64,000 nt of DNA. Origin: Streptomyces sp. NBC_00683. GTDB lineage: Bacteria; Actinomycetota; Actinomycetes; Streptomycetales; Streptomycetaceae. The position numbers and the translations under genes are program-made. The stretch is taken from the NCBI RefSeq assembly GCF_036226745.1, contig NZ_CP109013.1, positions 992,001-1,056,000 of the forward strand, read 5' to 3'. The number at the start of each line of letters is the position of its first letter. The stretch's first letter is position 1. Positions 24,445 through 32,120 of the stretch are shown in pieces. The notes below the pieces were generated by a model, which was not told the DNA's origin, searched no databases, and was given only the letters and a program-made list of their open reading frames with translations.

Positions 24445-25557
24445 TCAGCTGGCGTGAAGGATCCGAAAGCGATCGGGTTCCGCCGGATCTCGATCAACGA
24501 CTTGGATCGGCGTCCAAGCCCATTGCCAAATGCTGATGCCTGGCGTGCGGGAGAACTGGATCTGCCCTCGGGTGCCTACGACCGCGACGCGCGGCCAGGA
24601 TTCGGCGATGCGCGCCCGGTCCGCGCCCTGAGAACGCAACACGTCGGCGAGGACGGCGACCGTGTCGTAGCCCTCGAAGGCGACGAAGGAGGGCGTTTCG
24701 CCCAGCCGCTCCCGCAGGGCCTTCTCGACTCGTGCACCGAGTGGGCCGAGGCGCTCGGGCAAGTAGCGCAAGAACGGGACCCCGGCGCCCTCGACGCCCA
24801 GCGATGTCGCCCATTCGGCGAACTCCGGTTGCCCGGCCGGAGCACCGATCAGGATCTCGGCGAGGCGCTGGTCGCCGCGGACGGACTTGACGATCGGCAC
24901 TGCCGGATCCGGGTTGCCGACCAGAAGAAGAAGGGCCGTCGCCCGATTGTCGGCGAGTTCGTCGCACACGTCCGCGGGGGTGAGCGCGCTCATGTCGAGT
25001 TCGACGACGGTGCCGCCGCGTGCAGCGAGGTGGTCCCGCAAAATGCGGGTACCGGTTGCCCAGTAGACACTCGGCTGGGCTGCTACGGCGATGCGACGGT
25101 GGCCCGCGCTGAGGAGGAAGTTCCCGTAAACCTGCCAGCCGCGGGACTGCGGCGGGGAGAGGCGCGCGACCCATTCCGTCGGCTTTTCGGTGAGCGCGTC
25201 GAGAACCGCTGAAGAGCAGAGGAACGGCAGGCCGAGGGCGTCGGCCCTGCCGGCAGCGGCGCGCGCGACGACGCTGTGATACTCCCCCGCCAAGGCGGCC
25301 ACCCCCAGGCCGGCCAATTCGTCCACCGCCGCCACGGCCCTCTGTGGATCAGCCGCGGTGTCTCGGACCACCAGCTCAAGTGGCCTTCCGCCGATCCCGC
25401 CGAGTTCATTGACTTCGCGAACGCCCAGCTCCAGCCCGGCGAGCAAGTGTTGGCCCGCCTCGACCCAGCCGGGCCGAGTCAGCGGAACGAGAGCGCCGAT
25501 CCGGATGGACGATCCATCAGTCTGCTCCGCCCCAGGCGGCGATGGTGGCGTATCCAT
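24445..25557 (-). CDS. Branched-chain amino-acid-type substrate-binding protein without signal peptide
   Basis: This 370-residue type I periplasmic-binding fold reads 'IRIGALVPLTRPGWVEAGQH' and 'GLELGVREVNELGGIGGRPL', then 'VAALAGEYHSVVARAAAG', matching LivJ-like Peripla_BP_6 proteins. There is no signal peptide or lipobox: the N-terminus is 'MDTPPSPPGAEQTDGS' and runs straight into the fold. No permease or ATPase genes are adjacent. It is probably a cytoplasmic sensor. ATG 25557 has GGAGG upstream. It lies between the ends of the IS630-type element. Confidence 0.82.
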   Translation of the reverse strand: MDTPPSPPGAEQTDGSSIRIGALVPLTRPGWVEAGQHLLAGLELGVREVNELGGIGGRPLELVVRDTAADPQRAVAAVDELAGLGVAALAGEYHSVVARAAAGRADALGLPFLCSSAVLDALTEKPTEWVARLSPPQSRGWQVYGNFLLSAGHRRIAVAAQPSVYWATGTRILRDHLAARGGTVVELDMSALTPADVCDELADNRATALLLLVGNPDPAVPIVKSVRGDQRLAEILIGAPAGQPEFAEWATSLGVEGAGVPFLRYLPERLGPLGARVEKALRERLGETPSFVAFEGYDTVAVLADVLRSQGADRARIAESWPRVAVVGTRGQIQFSRTPGISIWQWAWTPIQVVDRDPAEPDRFRILHAS

Positions 25558-25831
25558 GCGTTGGAGCCTCCCGTCTGACGATTCGGTTGCAGGTTGCCCG
25601 GATCGCGGAGTGGCAAGGCCCGGTAGTACGCGTTCATCTCGCCGTGGCGTGCACACCTGGGCGACCACGCCGGACATTGCATCCACCACCATCGCCCACA
25701 GGCAACCGATTATTTGTACAGGTGCCCTGACAACACCTGCGGCCGCTACCTCGCCCGACCGAACCTGCGCTTCTCACTCCGCACACGGCCTGACCTCACG
25801 TCAACCCCCGAAGAACTGCCGGAGCCGACCA

Positions 25832-26941
25832 CTAAGCGCCGACGCCACTCGGTGACACCTCGGGTTCCGGCTCCTCCTGCGGAACGCTGAGCTGCTCGCG
25901 CAGGTAGTTCCAGACCACCGCGATCAGTGCGGCGACTGGTACGGCGAGCAGGCTGCCCACGATGCCGGCGAGACTGCCGCCCAAGGTCACCGCCAGCAGG
26001 ACCACCGCGGCATGCAGGCCGAGTCCGCGACTCTGGATCATGGGCTGGAACACGTTGCCCTCGAGCTGTTGCACCACGACGATGATCGCCAGCACGATCA
26101 GCGCGTCGGTGATCCCGTTCGACACCAAGGCGATGAGCACCGCAACGAAGCCGGCGAACAGGGCACCCACGATCGGCACGAATGCGGAGACGAAGGTCAG
26201 CACCGCAAGGGGGAGCACCAGCGGCACTCCCACGATCCACAGGCCGATGCCGATGAGGACCGCGTCGAGCAGGCCGACGTACGCCTGGGAGCGCACGAAC
26301 TCACCCAGAGTCCGCCAAGCACGCTCCGCCACGGTCGGAACATCGGTGGCGAGCCGACCGGGCAGTTGGCGGGCGAGCCACGGCAGGAACCGGGGGCCGT
26401 CCTTGAGCATGAAGAACATCAGGAAGATCGCCAGGACGGCGGTGACCACACCGTTGACCACGGTGCTCACGCCGGTGACGACAGTGGTGACCATGCTGCC
26501 GACGCTGTCCTGGATACGGGCGGCCGCAGAATCGGACGCCCCGGCGATCTGCTCGTCACCGATGTTGAGCGGCGGCCCGGATGCCCACTCGCGCAGCTTC
26601 TGGATGCCTTCGACCACGCCGTCGCCCAGCTCACCGGACTGGGAGGCCACCGGCACCGCGATCAGCGCCACGACCCCTGCGGTAACCAGGAGGAACAGCA
26701 CGGTCACCACGGATGCGGCGAGGGCCGGGGGCCACCCGCTTCGGCGCAGGTAACGCGCTATGGGCCAGGTCAGGGTGGTGAGCAACAAGCCGACTATGAG
26801 TGGCCAGACGACCGACCACATGCGACCCAGCAGCCATACCGCCGCCGCGGTCATGACGATGACGAGAAGCAACTCGGCTGAGACCCGTGCCGAAACGCGG
26901 AGAGCGGCGCGGGTTTTGGTGGGGCTCATCGTGACAGACAT
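25832..26941 (-). CDS. AI-2E family transporter (TqsA/PerM-like)
   Basis: This 369-residue membrane protein has about eight helices, including 'LLLVIVMTAAAVWLLG', 'LAASVVTVLFLLVTAGVVAL' and 'FVPIVGALFAGFVAVLIAL', and the family segment 'GLGLHAAVVLLAVTLGGSLA'. The AI-2E superfamily exports small molecules or couples to ions; the substrate is unpredictable. ATG 26941 has GGGTGA upstream. The stop codon is made by the end of the IS630-type element and its TA target, so the natural C-terminus may have been trimmed or extended. Confidence 0.9.
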   Translation of the reverse strand: MSVTMSPTKTRAALRVSARVSAELLLVIVMTAAAVWLLGRMWSVVWPLIVGLLLTTLTWPIARYLRRSGWPPALAASVVTVLFLLVTAGVVALIAVPVASQSGELGDGVVEGIQKLREWASGPPLNIGDEQIAGASDSAAARIQDSVGSMVTTVVTGVSTVVNGVVTAVLAIFLMFFMLKDGPRFLPWLARQLPGRLATDVPTVAERAWRTLGEFVRSQAYVGLLDAVLIGIGLWIVGVPLVLPLAVLTFVSAFVPIVGALFAGFVAVLIALVSNGITDALIVLAIIVVVQQLEGNVFQPMIQSRGLGLHAAVVLLAVTLGGSLAGIVGSLLAVPVAALIAVVWNYLREQLSVPQEEPEPEVSPSGVGA

Positions 26942-26994
26942 GTGGGTCACCCTATGGGGCCACCGGTACCGCTCCGGATCAACCACTCCCGCAG

Positions 26995-27025
26995 CGACCC
27001 CCGACGCACAGTGCGTCGGGGGTCG
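26995..27025. terminator. Palindromic terminator after the GH15 gene
   Basis: Arms of 15 bases flank a single A (27010), 30 bases beyond the stop of the minus-strand GH15 gene and before the AI-2E gene, so it probably ends the GH15 transcript. Confidence 0.7.
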
Positions 27026-27056
27026 CCGGCAACGTCTCATCGACTCCGAGGGGAAG

Positions 27057-28907
27057 CTACGCCCCGCCCCCACGCTTCCCGTTGAGCGTCGCGTCCAGGG
27101 TGATCGCCGCGTCGATCAGGGCCAGGTGCGTGAAGGCCTGCGGGAAGTTGCCCAACTGCCTTCCTGTCAGGCCGATCTCCTCGGAGTACAGGCCCAGGTG
27201 GTTGGCGTAGGTGAGCATCTTCTCGAGCACCAGCCTGGCCTGGTCGGTGCGTCCCGCCCGCGCCAGGGCGTCGACGTACATGAACGTGCACAGGGAGAAG
27301 GTTCCCTCGGAGCCGCGCAACCCGTCAGGTGACGCCTCCGGGTTGTAGCGGTAGACCAGGCTGTCGCTGACCAGCTCGTCCTCCATGGCGTCCAGCGTGG
27401 ACTTCCACATCGGATCGTCCGGTGTGATGAAGCCGACCGTCGGCATGCGCAGCAGCGACGAGTCGAGCACGTCGTCGCCGTAATGCTGCACGAAGGCCCG
27501 CTTCTTCGGGTCCCATCCCCGGCTGAGCACCTGCGCGTAGATCTCGTCGCGCGCGTCCACCCAGCGGCCGCGGGCCGCGGGGCGGCCGTCGTCGGTGGCG
27601 ATCCGGACCGCCCGGTCGAAGGCCACCCAGGACATCACACGTCCGTAGGTGAAGTCCTTCTGGCCGCCACGGGTCTCCCACAGCCCTTCGCCGGGCTGGT
27701 CCCAGTGGTCGACCAGCCAGTCGAGGAGGGTGTGCAGCGCGGTCCAGCCCCCGTGGTCGAGGTGCATGCCGTGCTGGTGCGCGAAGTAGATGCTGTCGAG
27801 TGCCTCACCGTAGATGTCCAGTTGCCGCTGGGTCGCTGCTCCGTTGCCGATGCGGACCGGGGCGGAACCGCGGTACCCCTCCCAATGGTCGAGGGTCTCC
27901 TCGACCATGTCGGAGGAACCGTCGACGCGGTACATGATGTTCAGTGGCCCGGTGCTGCCTTCTCCTTCACCGGCCTTTTCCTTCACGCGCTCGTGCAGCC
28001 AGCCGATGAACGCCGCCGCTTCCTCCTTGAATCCCATGCCCAGCAGGGCGTACACCGAGAACGACGCGTCACGGATCCAGGTGAACCGGTAGTCCCAGTT
28101 GCGCTCCCCGCCCAGCTGTTCGGGCAGAGCCGTCGTGGGGGCGGCGACCAGGGCGCCGGTCGGTGCGTAGGTCATGAGCTTCAGCGCCACGGCCGAACGC
28201 TCCACCGCTTCCCGCCAACGGCCCGAGTAGGTGGACTGGCCCAGCCACGAGCGCCAGTACTGGACCGTCTCGTCGAAGAGCTGCTCGAACTCCGCCACTC
28301 GGACCTCGTGCGGCGGCCCGCCGGGAGACGATTCCATGACCAGCCCGCGCTGCTGTCCTGCCTGCAGAGTCAGGGTGAAGCGCAGGTCGTTGTCGTGCGG
28401 GTGGATGGTCAGCAGCCGCTCGTCCTGCGGCTCACGGACAGCGTGGATGGCGAGGTCCATGTCCTGCGAGGTGAACACGGCTCCGTGTTCCGTGATGTGC
28501 AACTCGTGCGGCTTGCGGCCGTAGTCGAAGCGCGGAGCGACCTCCCCCTCGAAGGTCATGCTGCCTCGGACACAGCGCAGCATGCGGACCAGACGGTGCC
28601 GGTCGGTCGCGGTCTTGCCGGTGATCGGCATGAAGTCGACCACCTCGCCCGCTCCGGCCTCGGTCATGAACCGCGTGACCAGCACGGCGGTGTCCGGGTG
28701 GTAGAGCTGCTTGGTGGTGTAGGTGTCCGCGGCCGGCCCGACGGTGAAGTGCCCGCCCTTCCGCCGGTCGAGCAGAGCACCGAAGATGCTCGGCGAATCG
28801 AAGCGCGGACAGCAGAACCAGTCGATCGTCGCGTCCGTGGTCACGAGAGCCGCGGTCTGCAGGTCACCGATCAGGCCATGGTTCTCGATCAGGGGGTATT
28901 CATCCAT
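27057..28907 (-). CDS. Glycoside hydrolase family 15 protein (glucoamylase/trehalase-like)
   Basis: This 616-residue cytoplasmic enzyme has the GH15 N-terminal beta-domain ('YPLIENHGLIGDLQTAALV', 'IDWFCCPRFDSPSIFGALLD') followed by an (alpha/alpha)6 barrel. Barrel motifs include 'NWDYRFTWIRDASFSVYAL' and the catalytic-acid region 'GLRGSEGTFSLCTFMYVDAL'. The family hydrolyses alpha-glucosidic bonds, and actinobacterial members of this build include trehalases. No signal peptide is present. It is divergent from the TetR gene at 29015 and terminates at the palindrome at 26995. Confidence 0.92.
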   Translation of the reverse strand: MDEYPLIENHGLIGDLQTAALVTTDATIDWFCCPRFDSPSIFGALLDRRKGGHFTVGPAADTYTTKQLYHPDTAVLVTRFMTEAGAGEVVDFMPITGKTATDRHRLVRMLRCVRGSMTFEGEVAPRFDYGRKPHELHITEHGAVFTSQDMDLAIHAVREPQDERLLTIHPHDNDLRFTLTLQAGQQRGLVMESSPGGPPHEVRVAEFEQLFDETVQYWRSWLGQSTYSGRWREAVERSAVALKLMTYAPTGALVAAPTTALPEQLGGERNWDYRFTWIRDASFSVYALLGMGFKEEAAAFIGWLHERVKEKAGEGEGSTGPLNIMYRVDGSSDMVEETLDHWEGYRGSAPVRIGNGAATQRQLDIYGEALDSIYFAHQHGMHLDHGGWTALHTLLDWLVDHWDQPGEGLWETRGGQKDFTYGRVMSWVAFDRAVRIATDDGRPAARGRWVDARDEIYAQVLSRGWDPKKRAFVQHYGDDVLDSSLLRMPTVGFITPDDPMWKSTLDAMEDELVSDSLVYRYNPEASPDGLRGSEGTFSLCTFMYVDALARAGRTDQARLVLEKMLTYANHLGLYSEEIGLTGRQLGNFPQAFTHLALIDAAITLDATLNGKRGGGA

Positions 28908-29014
28908 TTCGTGCCCCTTTCGACCCCGGTTGGCAAGCCTAGGTCAACACGGGCGCCCCGTCCTGGCGAGGATGCGACGCGAGGTGGCGGCGGCGGAGAC
29001 CGTAGTCTCTGCTC

Positions 29015-29617
29015 ATGGCGAGCATGCAGGCGGACGGGGCCGTACGAGGGCCTGGGCGACCGCGCGAGGAGCGGGTCACCGGAGCCGTTCTCAACGCTGT
29101 GGTGGACCTGGTCACCGAGCAGGGGATCGCGGCGGTCACGATGGACACCGTCGCGGCACGGGCCGGAGTGAGCAAGCCCGCCATCTACCGGCGGTGGCCC
29201 ACCAAGCAGGATCTGATCATCGCCGCCGCGGAGACCCGGATCGGCGCCCTGTCGGTACCCGACCTGGGCGACTTCCGTGCCGAGCTCCGCTTCGTGCTCA
29301 CGGCTCGCCTGGAGGCCTACCGGCTGCCGGGTTCGGACCGATTGATCGCGGGCCTGATCGGGGCGTCGGCCGATGCGGGCGCGGCGCGGGGCCAGTACGC
29401 GGAGTACACGGAGCGGATCACGAGCGAGACGAGGCGCATCCTCGAACGGGGTATCGCCCGCGGTGACGTGGGCCCTGACACCGATGTCCGGGCCGCGGCG
29501 ACCTTGGTGGCGGCGCCCCTGCTCTTCCGGCTGATCGGCGAGCTGGAGCTGCCCGACGCCCGCTTCGTGGACTCACTGGTCGACCTGGTGGCCCGGGCGG
29601 TCGGCACACGGAGCTGA
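29015..29617 (+). CDS. TetR-family regulator of the dioxygenase operon
   Basis: This 200-residue repressor reads 'VTMDTVAARAGVSKPAIYRR' (helix-turn-helix about residues 44-63) and 'WPTKQDLIIAAAETRIGALS', the AcrR/TetR_C_16-like type with a short all-helical ligand domain. It immediately precedes, in the same direction, the dioxygenase-MFS-ALDH-ligase operon. The 118-base gap carries two TAACGATA direct repeats that are candidate binding sites. The ligand is expected to be the operon substrate or its acyl-CoA product. ATG 29015 or 29024 may be used. Confidence 0.88.
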   Translation: MASMQADGAVRGPGRPREERVTGAVLNAVVDLVTEQGIAAVTMDTVAARAGVSKPAIYRRWPTKQDLIIAAAETRIGALSVPDLGDFRAELRFVLTARLEAYRLPGSDRLIAGLIGASADAGAARGQYAEYTERITSETRRILERGIARGDVGPDTDVRAAATLVAAPLLFRLIGELELPDARFVDSLVDLVARAVGTRS

Positions 29618-29687
29618 CGGCACCGAGCCTCGACTTTCCGGCCCCGGATTTTCGTGTGGCAAGACCCCTTGCCTCCCCATGGCCTGA

Positions 29688-29710
29688 TAACGATACTTCC
29701 AGTAACGATA
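29688..29710. promoter_or_regulatory. TAACGATA direct repeats upstream of the dioxygenase gene
   Basis: Two identical 8-base boxes begin at 29688 and 29703, 15 bases apart, about 26-48 bases before ATG 29736. The AT-rich boxes stand out in a GC-rich setting and overlap where a promoter is expected, which suits a repressor site. Confidence 0.55.
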
Positions 29711-29735
29711 TTCAGAACCTCGTTGTGGAGGACTC

Positions 29736-30659
29736 ATGGACAGCGTCGTCACCAGCCCCGCCCCCGCGCTCGACAAGCCGCTAATGCACTACGGCAAGCG
29801 CACGCTCGACCGCATCGCACCGGGCACCGAGCAGCCCGCTTACGGACTTCTGGACGTCTACCCGCTGACCCCGCACATCGGGGCCGAGGTCGAGGGCGTC
29901 GACCTCTCGCGCCCCATCGGCGAGGACCTCGCGGCGGAGATCCGGCAGGCCCTTCTGGAGTGGAAGGTCCTCTTCTTCCGCGACCAGCACGCCTTCGACC
30001 CGCAGTCCCAGCTCGCGTTCTCCGCCCTGTGGGGCGAGCCGGAGGCGAACCCCTTCTTCCCCAAGGGCGACACCGTCGGCGTCTCCCGTCTGGCCAAGGA
30101 CGCCATGGCCACCGGTACCGAGAACATCTGGCACAGCGACCACTCGTTCATGGCCGCGCCGGCGCTCGGCTCCGTCCTGCGTGCCGTCGAGGTCCCGACA
30201 GCCGGCGGCGACACCATGTGGGCGGATATGGCAGCCGCGTACGACAACCTCACCGAGTCCATGAAGGCCCGGATCGAGGGGCTCACCGCCGTGCACGACT
30301 GGCTGCCGAGCTGGGGCGCGCTGATGACCGAGGCCCAGGTCGCGGTGCACCGGGCGAACCTGCCGGCCGTCGAGCACCCGGTGGTCGTCCGCCACCCGCG
30401 CACCGGACGCAAGCTGCTCTACGTCAACGAGCCCTTCACCACCCGGATCGTCGGACTGTCGGACCTGGAGAGCCGTGAGCTGCTCGACGAGCTCGTCCTC
30501 CAGGCCCGTATCCCCGAGTACCAGGTGCGCTTCCGCTGGCAGCCGGGCTCCGTCGCGATCTGGGACAACATCGCCACGCAGCACTACGCGATCAGCGACT
30601 ACTACCCGCAGCGTCGTGTCATGGAGCGCATCGCCATCGCGGGCGTTCCGCTCTCCTGA
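29736..30659 (+). CDS. TauD/TfdA-type Fe(II)/2-oxoglutarate dioxygenase
   Basis: This 307-residue enzyme has the facial triad His 133 and Asp 135 in 'IWHSDHSF' and His 283 in 'NIATQHYAI', with the 2-oxoglutarate-binding Arg in the final 'RRVMERIAIAG'. The N-terminal 'VYPLTPHIGAEVEGVDLSRP' and 'GGDTMWADMAAAY' are typical of TauD/TfdA/AtsK enzymes, which hydroxylate next to a sulfonate, ether or sulfate ester so that the product splits. The neighbours (MFS importer, aldehyde dehydrogenase, acyl-CoA ligase) indicate the product is an aldehyde taken to an acyl-CoA. An AtsK-like alkylsulfatase is my preferred guess. GTGGAGG precedes ATG 29736. Confidence 0.9.
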   Translation: MDSVVTSPAPALDKPLMHYGKRTLDRIAPGTEQPAYGLLDVYPLTPHIGAEVEGVDLSRPIGEDLAAEIRQALLEWKVLFFRDQHAFDPQSQLAFSALWGEPEANPFFPKGDTVGVSRLAKDAMATGTENIWHSDHSFMAAPALGSVLRAVEVPTAGGDTMWADMAAAYDNLTESMKARIEGLTAVHDWLPSWGALMTEAQVAVHRANLPAVEHPVVVRHPRTGRKLLYVNEPFTTRIVGLSDLESRELLDELVLQARIPEYQVRFRWQPGSVAIWDNIATQHYAISDYYPQRRVMERIAIAGVPLS

Positions 30660-30709
30660 TCGACAGCCCGGCCCCTCCTCCCTCCCCATCCAGTCTCCGC
30701 GGAGCCCTT

Positions 30710-32038
30710 GTGACCGACACCGATGTCGCACCCGCCGTGCCCGCCGGCCCCCCGAAGGCGCCGAGCCGTACGAGACGCCGAGCGTGGATCGTCACCGCGC
30801 TGCTCGTCGTCTTCATGATGATCAATTTCGCCGACAAGTCCGTACTCGGTCTTGCCGCGGAGGAGATCCGACAGGACCTCGGCCTGTCCGCATCGGCCTT
30901 CGGACTCGCCAGCAGCGCCTTCTTCCTGCTGTTCTCGCTCTCCGGTGCCGCGGTGGGGCTGCTCGCGGACCGCATACGGCCCAAGTGGCTGATCCTGGCG
31001 ATGGCCGCCCTCTGGTCCATCTCCCAGGCACCGATGGCGGTGGGCGGAGGGCTCGCGGTGCTCATCACCTCGCGTGTCCTGCTCGGCGCCGCCGAGGGAC
31101 CCGCCTTCCCCGTCGCCCAGCAGGCGACCCTGTCCTGGTTCCCCAACCACCGGCGCAACCTGCCCGGGGCGCTGATCGTCCTCGGCATCACGCTGGGGGT
31201 CCTGGTCGCCGCTCCCGTGCTGACGTGGGTGATCCAGAACCACGGCTGGCGCTCGGCCGTCGCCGCGGTGGCAGTCGCCGGTGTCGTGTGGGCGCTGCTG
31301 TGGATCCCCTTCGGCGGGGAGGGACCGTACGCGGTCGCGTCCGGCACCGCCGTCGGGAAGGACGAGAGGGCGGGGGCACAAGCCGTCCCGGGTCCGGCCA
31401 GGCTCAAGATGCCGTACCGGCGGATCCTCGCGACCCGTACCTGGATCGGTGCCACGGCCGCCTACTTCGGGACCTACTGGGTCATCGCGTTCGCGCTGGT
31501 CTGGCTCCCCTCCTACCTCCAGGACTCGCTCGGCTACAGCTCGGCCGGGTCCACCCAGGTGGTGATGCTCGTCTGGGGTCTCGGCGGCGTCGTGGTGCTC
31601 GGGCAGGCCGGCCTGACCGGCTGGCTGCTGCGCCGTGGGACCGCGAGCCGGTGGGCGCGTGGCGGAGTCGGCGGTGTTCTGCTGCTCATCGGCGCAGCGG
31701 CATGCCTCGCCCTGCCGGTGGCCCCGGCGGGCGCCGTGACCGCCATACTCCTGGTCGCCGGATTCGGGCTGGCCGGAGCGATGAGCAGCGTCGCCGTCAC
31801 CACGGTCACGGAACTGGCTCCGGCCAACCGTCGCGGCGGCGCCCTGGGCATCATGAACGCCGTGGTGACCACCGCGGGCCTGATCGCCCCGACCCTGATC
31901 GGGCGCCTCGTGGACACCCACGGCACGGACGGCTACACGTACGCGGTCCTGATCACCGGCGCCGTGCTCCTGCTGAGCGGTGCCGCCGCCCTTACGCTGA
32001 TCGACCCGGACCGCGACGCCCGCCGCCTGTCCGCATGA
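30710..32038 (+). CDS. MFS transporter, anion:cation symporter-like
   Basis: This 442-residue protein has 12 predicted membrane helices, the loop 'GLLADRIRPKWLILAMAALW' after helix 2 and 'GAAEGPAFPVAQQATLSWFP' in helix 4. The latter is a feature of the anion:cation symporter branch that imports organic anions such as hexuronates, phthalate or tartrate. It is second in the operon, 50 bases after the dioxygenase, and would import the anionic substrate. The start is GTG 30710. Confidence 0.9.
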   Translation: MTDTDVAPAVPAGPPKAPSRTRRRAWIVTALLVVFMMINFADKSVLGLAAEEIRQDLGLSASAFGLASSAFFLLFSLSGAAVGLLADRIRPKWLILAMAALWSISQAPMAVGGGLAVLITSRVLLGAAEGPAFPVAQQATLSWFPNHRRNLPGALIVLGITLGVLVAAPVLTWVIQNHGWRSAVAAVAVAGVVWALLWIPFGGEGPYAVASGTAVGKDERAGAQAVPGPARLKMPYRRILATRTWIGATAAYFGTYWVIAFALVWLPSYLQDSLGYSSAGSTQVVMLVWGLGGVVVLGQAGLTGWLLRRGTASRWARGGVGGVLLLIGAAACLALPVAPAGAVTAILLVAGFGLAGAMSSVAVTTVTELAPANRRGGALGIMNAVVTTAGLIAPTLIGRLVDTHGTDGYTYAVLITGAVLLLSGAAALTLIDPDRDARRLSA

Positions 32039-32120
32039 CCGGACGCGCGTGCCTGCTCCTCGCATCCCGCACGGAGCAGGCCCCGTCCCTCCCACTTCCC
32101 GCCTTCCGCAAGGAACGACG

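Larger units (their letters stand above)
23623..25832 (-). mobile_element. IS630-type element with decayed transposase and internal cargo gene
   Basis: Inverted ends of about 35 bases (GTGGTCGGCTCCGG inwards; about three mismatches between the two copies) are each flanked by TA, the IS630 target. Between them are a broken transposase at the left and a solute-binding-protein gene at 24445-25557. An ordinary IS630 is about 1.1 kb; this one is 2.2 kb. The right end forms part of the stop codon of the neighbouring AI-2E transporter gene. Confidence 0.7.
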
